A stretch of DNA of 64,000 bases from an uncultured Eubacteriales bacterium (lineage in GTDB: Bacteria; Bacillota; Clostridia; UBA1381; UMGS1253). This document shows, piece after piece, positions 9,736-17,673 of the stretch (positions are counted from its first letter, which is position 1; each line of letters begins with the position of its first letter). The position numbers and the translations under genes were made by a program. Under the pieces are notes generated by a model. It ran no database searches. It saw nothing but the letters and a program-made list of their open reading frames with translations, and was not told where the DNA came from. Location of the stretch: positions 310,001 to 374,000 of the forward strand of contig CABUKE010000001.1 of assembly GCA_902492065.1 (NCBI GenBank), read 5' to 3'.

Positions 9736-10752
9736 ATGGAGCGCGAAAACCCGATTATCCGGTTTCGCGGGCTTGGGAAAACCTTTCATACGAAAAACGG
9801 TGAAGTCACAGCGCTGCGCGGGATTGAGTTCGATATCCATGCAGGCGAGATTTTCGGCATCATTGGGATGAGCGGCGCGGGCAAGAGCACGCTCGTGCGG
9901 TGTATTAACTTCCTGGAGCGGCCGACGGAGGGGACGGTCATCTTTGATGGAAAGGACCTCGGCTCTTTGCGGCCCAAAGAGCTGCGCCAGACGCGGCGCA
10001 GTATGGGGATGATTTTTCAGCAGTTTAATCTTTTGATGCAGAAAACCGCATTTGACAACGTTTGCTTCCCTATGCAGATTGCGGGTGTGCCAAAGGCGGA
10101 GGCGCACGCGCGCGCGGCGGAGCTGCTCCGCGTCGTAGGGCTGGAGGAGCGCGCGCAATCCTATCCGGCACAGCTTTCCGGCGGGCAGAAGCAGCGCGTG
10201 GCGATTGCGCGCGCCCTTGCGACGAACCCGAAGGTGCTCTTATGCGACGAGGCGACGAGCGCGCTCGACCCGACGACGACGACATCCATCCTCGCACTGC
10301 TAAAAGACATCAACCAGCGCATGGGAATCACAATTGTCGTGATTACGCATGAGATGAGCGTGGTGGAGGAGATATGCAGCCGTGTCGCCATCATCGACGA
10401 CAGCCGGATTGCGGAGATTGGAAAAATCGAGGACATTTTTGCCAGTCCGAAGTCGGACGCAGCACGCCGGCTCGTGTTCCACGACACGAAAAGTGTGGAG
10501 CATTTCACGGGGAAACGCTGTATCCGGATTGTGTTCGACGGCCGCTCGTCGTTTGAGCCGGTCGTATCGAATATGGTCATGGAGTGTAAGGTCCCGGTCA
10601 ACATTATGTTTGCCGACTTGAAAGATATAGACGGCAAGGCGGCGGGGCAGCTTGTCTTGCAGCTTCCGGACGAGGAAACGGGCGCGGCAAAAGTGAAAAA
10701 CTATCTGGCCGGGCACGGCTTAAGTGTCGAGGAGGTGGGCGGCTATGTTTGA
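9736..10752 (+). CDS. metN: Methionine-type ABC importer, ATP-binding protein MetN
   Basis: This is the ATPase of a D/L-methionine-type importer. The Walker A motif is GMSGAGKST near residue 45, the signature is LSGGQKQRVAIARAL near 145, and Walker B is VLLCDEATSALDP near 168. About 90 C-terminal residues match the NIL/ACT-like regulatory domain that senses methionine in MetN proteins. The ATG at 9736 is preferred over the one at 9730 because the GGGGGG site then sits at a normal distance. The stop overlaps the metI start by 8 bases (ATGTTTGA), implying translational coupling. The substrate could be methionine, its derivatives or another sulfur amino acid. Confidence 0.93.
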   Translation: MERENPIIRFRGLGKTFHTKNGEVTALRGIEFDIHAGEIFGIIGMSGAGKSTLVRCINFLERPTEGTVIFDGKDLGSLRPKELRQTRRSMGMIFQQFNLLMQKTAFDNVCFPMQIAGVPKAEAHARAAELLRVVGLEERAQSYPAQLSGGQKQRVAIARALATNPKVLLCDEATSALDPTTTTSILALLKDINQRMGITIVVITHEMSVVEEICSRVAIIDDSRIAEIGKIEDIFASPKSDAARRLVFHDTKSVEHFTGKRCIRIVFDGRSSFEPVVSNMVMECKVPVNIMFADLKDIDGKAAGQLVLQLPDEETGAAKVKNYLAGHGLSVEEVGGYV

Positions 10753-11425
10753 TTGGCTGACAGGACTTTTCACGCCGGAGGTCATGGGCATGATTGGGCA
10801 GGGGATTGTCGAAACGCTGTACATGACGCTCGCTTCGACAGTGCTGTCGTACGTGTTCGGCCTGCCGCTCGGGATTTTGCTCGTCGTAACGGACAGGGAC
10901 GGCATTTTCCCCATGCGGATATTAAACGGCGTGATTGGTGTAATTGTCAACATTTTGCGCTCTGTGCCGTTTCTGATTCTGCTGGTGGCGGTGATTCCGC
11001 TCACGCGCGCCCTTGTCGGTACGTCGATCGGTTCGACGGCGACGATTGTTCCGCTCGTGATTGCGGCGGCGCCGTTTATCGCGCGGCTGGTGGAGTCGTC
11101 CATTAAGGAGGTCGACAAGGGCGTAATTGAGGCGGCGCAGTCCATGGGTGCTTCACCATTTCAAATTATCTGGAAAGTAATGCTGCCGGAGGCGCGTCCG
11201 TCGCTCGTTGTCGGGAGTGCAATTGCCATTACGACAATTTTGAGCTATTCGGCTATGGCGGGCTTTGTCGGCGGCGGCGGGCTCGGCGACCTTGCAATCA
11301 AATATGGGTATTACCGCTATCAGAATGACGTGATGCTGATTACGGTTTTGGTTTTGGTCGTTTTGGTGCAGATTTTCCAGGAGGTCGGCATGCGGCTGGC
11401 GAAAATCGGCGACAAGCGAATTTAA
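10745..11425 (+). CDS. metI: Methionine-type ABC importer, permease MetI
   Basis: This integral membrane permease of 226 residues has about five transmembrane helices and a conserved cytoplasmic coupling segment (EAAQSMGASPFQIIWKVMLP near residue 127) that contacts MetN. The start at 10745 lies inside the end of metN, and metQ follows after 28 bases, giving the standard metN-metI-metQ order. Length and layout match the MetI family. The permease is expected to act as a dimer with two MetN subunits. Confidence 0.93.
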   Translation: MFDWLTGLFTPEVMGMIGQGIVETLYMTLASTVLSYVFGLPLGILLVVTDRDGIFPMRILNGVIGVIVNILRSVPFLILLVAVIPLTRALVGTSIGSTATIVPLVIAAAPFIARLVESSIKEVDKGVIEAAQSMGASPFQIIWKVMLPEARPSLVVGSAIAITTILSYSAMAGFVGGGGLGDLAIKYGYYRYQNDVMLITVLVLVVLVQIFQEVGMRLAKIGDKRI

Positions 11426-11453
11426 AATAAGGATTGAAAGGATGGGGGATTGT

Positions 11454-12266
11454 ATGAAAAAGGCAGTTGCAGTTTTGGTAAGCGCGGTTATGCTGTGCGG
11501 CGTGCTGGGTGCATGTGGCGCAGGCGGCGGGGACGATAAGACGATCACAGTCGGCGCGTCGACAACGCCGCACGCAGAAATCCTGAAGGTTGCGGCCCCA
11601 CTTATGCAGGAGGCAGGCTATACGCTCACGATTCAGGAGTTTGACGACTATGTGCTTCCGAACATGGCGCTCCAGAACGGGGAGATTGGCGCAAACTACT
11701 TCCAGCACAAGCCGCATATGGACGACTTTAACAGCGAGCAAAACGGCGATTTGGTGAGCGTTGCGGCGATTCACTATGAGCCGCTCGGGCTTTATGCCGG
11801 CAAGACGAAGGCAATCGCCGACCTGCCGGACGGCGCGCAGATTGCCGTGCCGAACGATACATCGAACGAGGCGCGCGCGCTCATGCTTTTAGAGGCACAG
11901 GGGCTTATCAAGCTCAAGGAAGACGCGGACTACAGCGCAACGGTGAAGGACATTGCCGAGAATCCAAAGAATCTGAAAATTGTGGAAATTGAGGCGGCCC
12001 AGCTCGGGCGGTCCTTGCAGGACGTGGATATGGCGGTCATCAATGGTAACTATGCCATCAAGGCGGGACTGAAGGTCGAAACGGACGCGCTTGCGCGCGA
12101 GGAGAGGGATTCCAGCGCGGCGACGGACTACGCCAACATTGTCGCAGTCAAGAGCGGCAACGAAAACAATGCGGCGGTGCAGGAACTTATCAAGGCGCTG
12201 GAAAGCGACGAGGTGAGAGCCTATATGGAGGAAACATACGAGGGCGCGGTCGTGCCTGTGTTTTAA
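11454..12266 (+). CDS. metQ: Methionine-type substrate-binding lipoprotein MetQ
   Basis: The binding protein captures substrate outside the membrane and delivers it to MetI. A type II signal peptide ends in the lipobox L-G-A-C, with Cys21 as the lipid-modified residue. The mature part has typical NlpA/MetQ motifs such as GASTTPHAEILK and GANYFQHKPHMDDFN. The ATG at 11454 is chosen because a GGGGGA site is spaced correctly for it; the in-frame ATG at 11442 is badly placed. The protein has 270 residues, normal for the family. The operon ends in a strong terminator, after which hydE begins almost at once. Confidence 0.94.
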   Translation: MKKAVAVLVSAVMLCGVLGACGAGGGDDKTITVGASTTPHAEILKVAAPLMQEAGYTLTIQEFDDYVLPNMALQNGEIGANYFQHKPHMDDFNSEQNGDLVSVAAIHYEPLGLYAGKTKAIADLPDGAQIAVPNDTSNEARALMLLEAQGLIKLKEDADYSATVKDIAENPKNLKIVEIEAAQLGRSLQDVDMAVINGNYAIKAGLKVETDALAREERDSSAATDYANIVAVKSGNENNAAVQELIKALESDEVRAYMEETYEGAVVPVF

Positions 12267-12276
12267 CAAAAACGTG

Positions 12277-12308
12277 CCGGCGCGGGAGCGAATCCGCGCC
12301 GGTTTTTT
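12277..12308 (+). terminator. Strong terminator between metQ and hydE
   Basis: A perfect 9-base-pair stem (CCGGCGCGG with CCGCGCCGG) is followed by six T. The hydE ribosome binding site begins within a few bases of its end, leaving no room for a separate promoter between them. Confidence 0.92.
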
Positions 12309-12322
12309 GAGAGGTGAGGGGC

Positions 12323-13357
12323 ATGAAAGAACTGATTGATAAATTGATTCACGAGCGGACTCTGACGGAGGAGGAATTTGCCACGCTGATCGACGCGCGC
12401 AAGCAGGTGCGCGCTTATGCCATCGAGCAGGCGCACCAAACGGCGCAGAGCAGCTTTGGCAACAAAATTTACATCCGCGGTCTGATTGAGATGACAAATT
12501 ACTGTAAAAACGACTGCTATTATTGCGGAATCCGCCGGAGCAACCGAAACTGCGCCCGCTACCGGCTGACAAAGGAGGATATCCTCGCCTGCTGCGACGC
12601 GGGCTACCCGCTCGGCTTCCGCACGTTTGTGCTCCAGGGCGGTGAGGACGGCGCCTATTCCGACGCAGACCTGTGCGCCATTGTGTCGGCAATCAAGGCG
12701 CGCTACCCCAACTGTGCGGTCACGCTCTCGCTCGGGGAACGGTCGCGTGAGTCGTACCAGCGGCTCTACGACGCGGGTGCAGACCGCTATCTGCTGCGCC
12801 ACGAAACGGCGGACGAAACCCACTATGCGCGTCTGCACCCAGCCGCGCTCTCGCTTGCAAACCGCAAACGCTGCCTCTATGACCTCAAAGAGATTGGGTA
12901 TCAGGTCGGGACGGGGTTTATGGTCGGCGCACCGTACCAGACGAGCCAAAACCTTGCGGCGGATTTGTGCTTTATCCGTGCGCTGTCGCCCCAGATGGTC
13001 GGCATCGGCCCATTTATCCCACACCACGACACGCCCTTTGCGGCAATGCCGGGCGGCTCGCTCGAGCTGACGGTCTTTCTGCTTGCGCTGCTGCGCCTCA
13101 TGCTCCCGCACGCGCTGATTCCGGCTACGACTGCGCTCGCCACCATCAGTCCGGATGGCAGGAAGCAGGGCGTCCTTGCCGGCGCAAACGTCATTATGCC
13201 AAACCTTTCACCCGCCGATATGCGCAAAAACTACTCGCTCTACGACAATAAGGCGTGCATGGGCGAGGAGGCTGCCGAGGGGCTTGCCGCGCTGAAGGCG
13301 CAGATGCACGAGATTGGGTATGAGATTGTCTGCGCAAGAGGGGATTATGAGGAGTAG
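12323..13357 (+). CDS. hydE: [FeFe]-hydrogenase H-cluster radical SAM maturase HydE
   Basis: HydE is a radical SAM enzyme that acts after HydG in making the dithiolate-bridged di-iron unit of the H-cluster. The cluster motif is C-x3-C-x2-C in NYCKNDCYYCGIRRSN near residue 60, followed by RYRLTKEDIL and the SAM-contact stretch TFVLQGGEDG typical of HydE. The 344-residue length fits. The ATG at 12323 has a GAGGGG site; the GTG at 12314 in the same frame has worse spacing. It follows the metQ terminator by 14 bases, while the partners hydG and hydF are at 47.8-50.4 kb. PylB (3-methylornithine synthase) is the closest alternative, but the HydE motifs and the presence of hydG and hydF argue against it. 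Confidence 0.92.
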   Translation: MKELIDKLIHERTLTEEEFATLIDARKQVRAYAIEQAHQTAQSSFGNKIYIRGLIEMTNYCKNDCYYCGIRRSNRNCARYRLTKEDILACCDAGYPLGFRTFVLQGGEDGAYSDADLCAIVSAIKARYPNCAVTLSLGERSRESYQRLYDAGADRYLLRHETADETHYARLHPAALSLANRKRCLYDLKEIGYQVGTGFMVGAPYQTSQNLAADLCFIRALSPQMVGIGPFIPHHDTPFAAMPGGSLELTVFLLALLRLMLPHALIPATTALATISPDGRKQGVLAGANVIMPNLSPADMRKNYSLYDNKACMGEEAAEGLAALKAQMHEIGYEIVCARGDYEE

Positions 13358-13535
13358 AGAAAGATAATAAATAGTAAAAAAAACAGCGAAACATTTTCCC
13401 GGGCTGTAGGAAGCAGTTTTTAAATATGGAAGGAAAATATAAAAACAGCTAAATTCTAAAAAAGGACGAAAAAGCGGAAACTTTTTTGCAGTTTATGCGT
13501 CTAAATTTATAGATTAAATCAAAGGAGGATACAAC

Positions 13536-15383
13536 ATGAGAAAACTGCACACAAAAAGCGTAGTTGCGGTTCTGACCGTTTTTGCGCTTCTGCTTGGCAG
13601 CTTCAGCGCCTATGGCGCGTCGGCGTCCGACATTGGCGGGCATTGGGCCGAGGATATCATTGCAAAGTGGATCGGCGCGGAAAAGATTAACGGCTACCCG
13701 GACGGTACGTTCAAGCCGGATAACCCGGTAACGCGTGCGGAATTTGTACAGATTTTGTATAACGTAATGCCGAACCGGAGTGCCGCAGAGGAAACCGACC
13801 ATACGTTTACCGACGTAAACGAGGGCGACTGGTATTACGAGAGTGTTATGGCTTTGTTACAGCTCGGCGTCGTTGCGGAAGGTGAAACCTTTGACCCGGA
13901 AAGCTACATAACACGGCAGGACGCGATGACGATGATTGGACGCGCATTCTACGTGAGAGGCATTGACACGGCGGCGATTGAGAGCTTTGCCGACTACGAC
14001 GAAATCTCGGATTATGCGCTCGACTATGTTGCCGGGCTTGTAGAAGAGGGAATGGTCGGCGGCTATGAGGACAATACGATTCGTCCGCTCGCGCAGATTA
14101 CACGCGCGGAAAGCGTTAAGATTCTTGACGGTTTAGATTTAGTACATGACAAAAACTCTCTGGCGGGAATTATGGAGCGCATTTATGCCGGCGTGGAGGA
14201 AACCCCTATGATGGTTGCCAACACGGTTATTACGGATGAAAATGCAGAATACTTCCTCGGACTGAAAAATCTGGATGGGATTGAGGAGGCGCTGGCATCT
14301 GAAACGATGATTGGTTCGATTGCGCATTCTGTTTGTCTGGTTCGGGCTGCGGAAGGCACAGATGTTGAAGCACTGAAAGAGGAAATCCGTACGTCGGTTA
14401 ACCCGCGTAAGTGGGTTTGCGTTGGCGTAGAACGTGACGAGGTCATTGTGGAAAACCGCGACAACCTGATTTTGATGGTAATTGACCAGTCCAATCCGCA
14501 GGCATATCTGGACAGCTTTATGGCGCTGGATTTGTCGGAGGAAAAGCCGGTTCTGGTACCGGACGAAAATAACCTGCTTTATACAGACGGGTATTACCTC
14601 GACTATATCGGCGAGCTTCGGCCGCAGGCGGTTGAGAATTTTGCAAACAAGGTAGAGAGCCTTGTGGCGCAGTATATGCAGAACAGTACGGGAATTTATT
14701 ACGCAATTGCGCCGAGCAAGAACTATTTCGTCAACGACCAGGTACAGACGCCGTTTGACTATAACCAGATGCTTTCCATTTTGTCGGAGAACATTACAAG
14801 CGCACAGTACATTGATTTGTTTAACACGCTGACGCTGGAGGATTACTATAAAACAGACCCGCACTGGCGGCAGGAGCGGCTGCAAAAGACGGTTGACCGC
14901 CTTGGCGAGAGCATGGGCTTTACAACTGATTTGTCGACCTATCAGGCCAATACCGTAGAGGGCTTCATTGGTCAGCACGGATATAATAAGGAGAATTTTC
15001 CGTCTGAGGATCTGGTTTACCTGACAAATGATGCGATTAACAACGCGGTTGTAGACAACATGCAGGATCCGGAGTTTAAGCAGGTATATAACTTGGACAA
15101 ACTGTCGTCCAGCTCTCCGTACGATGTGTTCCTGTCCGGCCCGACTCCGCTTGAAACGATTACGAATAACAATGCTGCAACGGATAAAGAGCTCGTCATC
15201 TTCCGCGACTCGTTTACGAGCAGTCTTGCTCCGCTTTTGATTGAAAACTATAAGACAATTACGCTGGTTGATATTCGCTACATGATGAGTGCCATGCTCG
15301 GCGATTATGTCAGCTTCGACGGTAAGGACGTGCTGTTCCTTTACGGTGAACAGGTTATCAATTTCAGCGAAATGCTGAAATAA
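13536..15383 (+). CDS. SLH-domain surface protein with a DHHW (SGNH/AlgX-like) domain
   Basis: The 615-residue protein has a signal peptide (cleavage near AYGASA, residue about 28) and three S-layer homology repeats at residues about 30-75, 88-140 and 148-200. These carry typical motifs such as INGYPDGTFKPDNPVTRAEF and should bind secondary cell-wall polysaccharide. The rest resembles the DHHW family, related to the AlgX/AlgJ SGNH-like fold: a D-P-H-W motif lies near residue 440 (KTDPHWRQERLQ) and a RDSFTSS serine motif near 555. Relatives take part in O-acetylation of exported polysaccharides. The ATG follows AAAGGAGG. The gene stands alone and ends in a strong terminator. A structural rather than enzymatic role is possible. 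Confidence 0.8.
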   Translation: MRKLHTKSVVAVLTVFALLLGSFSAYGASASDIGGHWAEDIIAKWIGAEKINGYPDGTFKPDNPVTRAEFVQILYNVMPNRSAAEETDHTFTDVNEGDWYYESVMALLQLGVVAEGETFDPESYITRQDAMTMIGRAFYVRGIDTAAIESFADYDEISDYALDYVAGLVEEGMVGGYEDNTIRPLAQITRAESVKILDGLDLVHDKNSLAGIMERIYAGVEETPMMVANTVITDENAEYFLGLKNLDGIEEALASETMIGSIAHSVCLVRAAEGTDVEALKEEIRTSVNPRKWVCVGVERDEVIVENRDNLILMVIDQSNPQAYLDSFMALDLSEEKPVLVPDENNLLYTDGYYLDYIGELRPQAVENFANKVESLVAQYMQNSTGIYYAIAPSKNYFVNDQVQTPFDYNQMLSILSENITSAQYIDLFNTLTLEDYYKTDPHWRQERLQKTVDRLGESMGFTTDLSTYQANTVEGFIGQHGYNKENFPSEDLVYLTNDAINNAVVDNMQDPEFKQVYNLDKLSSSSPYDVFLSGPTPLETITNNNAATDKELVIFRDSFTSSLAPLLIENYKTITLVDIRYMMSAMLGDYVSFDGKDVLFLYGEQVINFSEMLK

Positions 15384-15410
15384 AATATTTCTATCTTCCT
15401 CTCTCTTTTC

Positions 15411-15442
15411 CGGCAGGTGCATATGCATCTGCCGTTTTTTTT
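15411..15442 (+). terminator. Terminator after the SLH-DHHW gene
   Basis: A long hairpin (CGGCAGGTGCAT with ATGCATCTGCCG, one G-T mismatch region) is followed by eight T. The core of the stem is TGCATATGCA (15418-15427), the same ten bases as the core of the palindrome at 15475-15488. Confidence 0.9.
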
Positions 15443-15444
15443 AT

Positions 15445-15473
15445 TTGACAGGCGCTATGGCCTGTGATAAAAT
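15445..15473 (+). promoter_or_regulatory. Sigma-A promoter of the MarR-ABC exporter operon
   Basis: A perfect TTGACA (15445-15450) and TAAAAT (15468-15473) are spaced by exactly 17 bases. Transcription should start near 15480, inside the palindrome at 15475-15488. Confidence 0.85.
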
Positions 15474-15474
15474 A

Positions 15475-15488
15475 GTTGCATATGCAAC
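15475..15488. promoter_or_regulatory. Probable MarR operator
   Basis: GTTGCATATGCAAC is a perfect 14-base palindrome directly after the -10 box, covering the expected start of transcription. MarR regulators commonly bind such TTGCATATGCAA-like sites to repress their own operon. The marR-family gene starts 24 bases downstream, so autoregulation is the natural reading. Confidence 0.75.
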
Positions 15489-15511
15489 AATAAGAAAATT
15501 GGGGGGATGAT

Positions 15512-15961
15512 ATGGACACGCTGATGAAGTACATTGCGCGGATATTCCGGTGTAGTATCCTCTACCGCAATGAGATTTTGGCCCATGAGGGGCTTAACGG
15601 CTACCAGCATACATACATCATAAGAATCTGTAATCATCCGGGGATTTCGCAGGAGCAGCTTGCACGCATGATTTATGTGAACAAAAGTACCGTGACGCGC
15701 CAGCTTGCCCTGCTCGAGCAGAACGGCTTTGTCACAAGAAAGCCGGGCAGCACCGACAAGCGCACCATGCTCGTCTATCCGACGCAGAAGGCGCTTGATG
15801 TGTTCCCAAAGGTGAAGGCGGCGTCGCAGGCGTGGAACGACGCGCTGACCGAGGGCCTGAGCGATGCAGAACGCGAGGCGCTATTTACCAAGCTGTCGCT
15901 TTTGATGGAACGGGCGGAAGCGGAGGTCGGACAGACACATGAGAGGAGGGATTTGCAGTGA
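15512..15961 (+). CDS. MarR-family transcriptional regulator
   Basis: This is a 149-residue winged-helix protein with the MarR layout. The recognition region is ISQEQLARMIYVNKSTVTRQ near residue 50, and the wing is KPGSTDKRTMLVYPT near residue 80. The flanking helices would form the dimer interface. The ATG lies 5 bases after GGGGGG. The stop overlaps the first exporter gene (GTGA), so regulator and exporter are one transcription unit. It probably represses the unit from the palindrome at 15475-15488 and releases when a transported compound binds. The ligand cannot be told from sequence. Confidence 0.92.
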   Translation: MDTLMKYIARIFRCSILYRNEILAHEGLNGYQHTYIIRICNHPGISQEQLARMIYVNKSTVTRQLALLEQNGFVTRKPGSTDKRTMLVYPTQKALDVFPKVKAASQAWNDALTEGLSDAEREALFTKLSLLMERAEAEVGQTHERRDLQ

Positions 15962-17673
15962 GAAAGGTATTTCAGTACTTAAAGCCGCATGTCCCGCGTA
16001 TGAGTGTTGGACTGCTTATCAAGTTTGTCGGAACAATTATGGATTTGCTCTTGCCGTGGATACTGGCTTACATGATTGACGACGTGGTGCCGCTGCGGAG
16101 TGTTCCGCTGATACTATGGTGGGGCGGGGCCATGCTTGTTTGTTCCGTACTCGCCGTTGTGACAAACATTATCGCCAATCGGATGGCGTCGCGCGTCGCA
16201 CGTGACACGACCGAGGCGTTGCGGCACGATTTGTTTTCTAAGATTTCCTATCTTTCCTGCGCGCAGATTGACGAGTTTACAATTCCGTCGCTTGAGTCGC
16301 GCCTGACGTCGGATACGTATAACATCCACCAGATGGTCGGGATGATGCAGCGGCTCGGGGTGCGCGCGCCGATTTTGCTGCTTGGCGGCGTTATGGTGAC
16401 ATTTACGCTGGAGCCGGTGCTGACGCTTGTGCTCGTCTGCGTCCTGCCGTTTATCGGGTATCTGGTCTATCGCGTGTCGAAAAAGGGTATCCCACTTTAC
16501 ACCCAGCTTCAGCGCGCGGTTGATAATATGGTGCGGACGGTGCGGGAACACGCGAGCGGTATCCGCGTCATCAAGGCGCTTTCGAAGGCGGATTATGAGA
16601 AGAAGCGTTTTGCAGACGCGAACGCCAAAGTGGTTGAGCGGGAGAAAAAGGCCGGTATTACCATGGCGCTGACAAACCCGATGATGAATTTGTTTCTAAA
16701 CCTCGGCCTGACGCTTGTCATTTTAGTGGGTGCTTACCGCGTCAATGTCGGCGTGACCCAGGCTGGGAAAATCATTGCCTTTCTTTCGTATTTTACAATT
16801 ATTTTAAACGCAATGCTCTCTGTAACGCGTATCTTTGTTATGTGTTCTAAGGGCAGCGCGTCCGCCGGACGCATCAGTCTTGTTCTTGACGTACCGGCTG
16901 ATCTGACCGTACGAGAGGCGGAAACGGAGAATACAGAAAACCACATCGTATTCGAGCATGTATCCTTCTCGTACCATAAACAGAAGGAGAACCTACATGA
17001 CGTCAGCTTTGCGCTCCAGCGCGGGCAGACGCTCGGCATTATTGGCGCGACGGGGAGTGGAAAGAGCACACTCATCAATCTGCTGATGCGCCTCTACGAT
17101 GCGGACAGCGGACGCATCCTGATCGACGGGCGCCCGATTGCGAGCATTGATGAGGCAGAGCTACACGAGATGTTTGGCGTTGTGTTCCAAAACGACATCC
17201 TGTTTGCCGATACGATTGCGAGCAATATAGACCTCGGTCGCGGGATTCCGCGCGAGCGGCTTGAGGCGGCGGTCGAGCACGCGCAGGCGGCGGACTTTAT
17301 CCACGCGCTGCCGGACGGGCTTGACCATATGCTTACGGCAAAGGGGACGAACGTGAGCGGCGGGCAGAAGCAGCGGATTCTGCTGGCGCGCGCCTTTGCC
17401 GCCAATCCGGATATTTTGATTCTCGACGATTCGTCGAGTGCGCTCGACTATAAGACCGACGCGCGTCTGCGCGCCGATATCCGCAAATATTACCAGAATA
17501 CGACTACGGTCATTATCGCCCAGCGCGTCAGCTCCATCAAACATGCCGACCATATCCTCGTTTTGGAGGAAGGAAACGTGATTGGCAGCGGAATGCACGA
17601 GGAACTGATGGAAACCTGCGCGACATATCGGGAAATCAGCCGGACACAGATGGGAGGCGGAGAAGTTGCATAA
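15958..17673 (+). CDS. Heterodimeric ABC exporter, subunit with degenerate ATP site
   Basis: This 571-residue half-transporter has six N-terminal transmembrane helices (residues about 15-310) and a C-terminal ATPase with Walker A GATGSGKST and a complete signature VSGGQKQR. The Walker B segment is ILILDDSSSALD, with Asp where the catalytic Glu normally lies, and the switch motif reads IIAQRVSS, with Gln in place of His. These two changes are the known hallmark of the degenerate nucleotide site of heterodimeric exporters such as TM287/288. It starts with GTG overlapping the marR stop, after a GGAGGG site, and its end overlaps the partner gene. The likely role is export of drugs, lipids or peptides. 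Confidence 0.93.
   Translation: MRKVFQYLKPHVPRMSVGLLIKFVGTIMDLLLPWILAYMIDDVVPLRSVPLILWWGGAMLVCSVLAVVTNIIANRMASRVARDTTEALRHDLFSKISYLSCAQIDEFTIPSLESRLTSDTYNIHQMVGMMQRLGVRAPILLLGGVMVTFTLEPVLTLVLVCVLPFIGYLVYRVSKKGIPLYTQLQRAVDNMVRTVREHASGIRVIKALSKADYEKKRFADANAKVVEREKKAGITMALTNPMMNLFLNLGLTLVILVGAYRVNVGVTQAGKIIAFLSYFTIILNAMLSVTRIFVMCSKGSASAGRISLVLDVPADLTVREAETENTENHIVFEHVSFSYHKQKENLHDVSFALQRGQTLGIIGATGSGKSTLINLLMRLYDADSGRILIDGRPIASIDEAELHEMFGVVFQNDILFADTIASNIDLGRGIPRERLEAAVEHAQAADFIHALPDGLDHMLTAKGTNVSGGQKQRILLARAFAANPDILILDDSSSALDYKTDARLRADIRKYYQNTTTVIIAQRVSSIKHADHILVLEEGNVIGSGMHEELMETCATYREISRTQMGGGEVA

Noticed and set aside
12323..13357. PylB (pyrrolysine synthesis) as identity of the radical SAM gene
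   Set aside because: The TFVLQGGEDG and NYCKNDCYYCGIRR patterns are those of HydE, hydG and hydF are present in the window, and no other pyl gene is seen.
14139..15428. 429-codon minus-strand frame opposite the SLH-DHHW gene
   Set aside because: It overlaps the convincing plus-strand gene completely and resembles no protein family.
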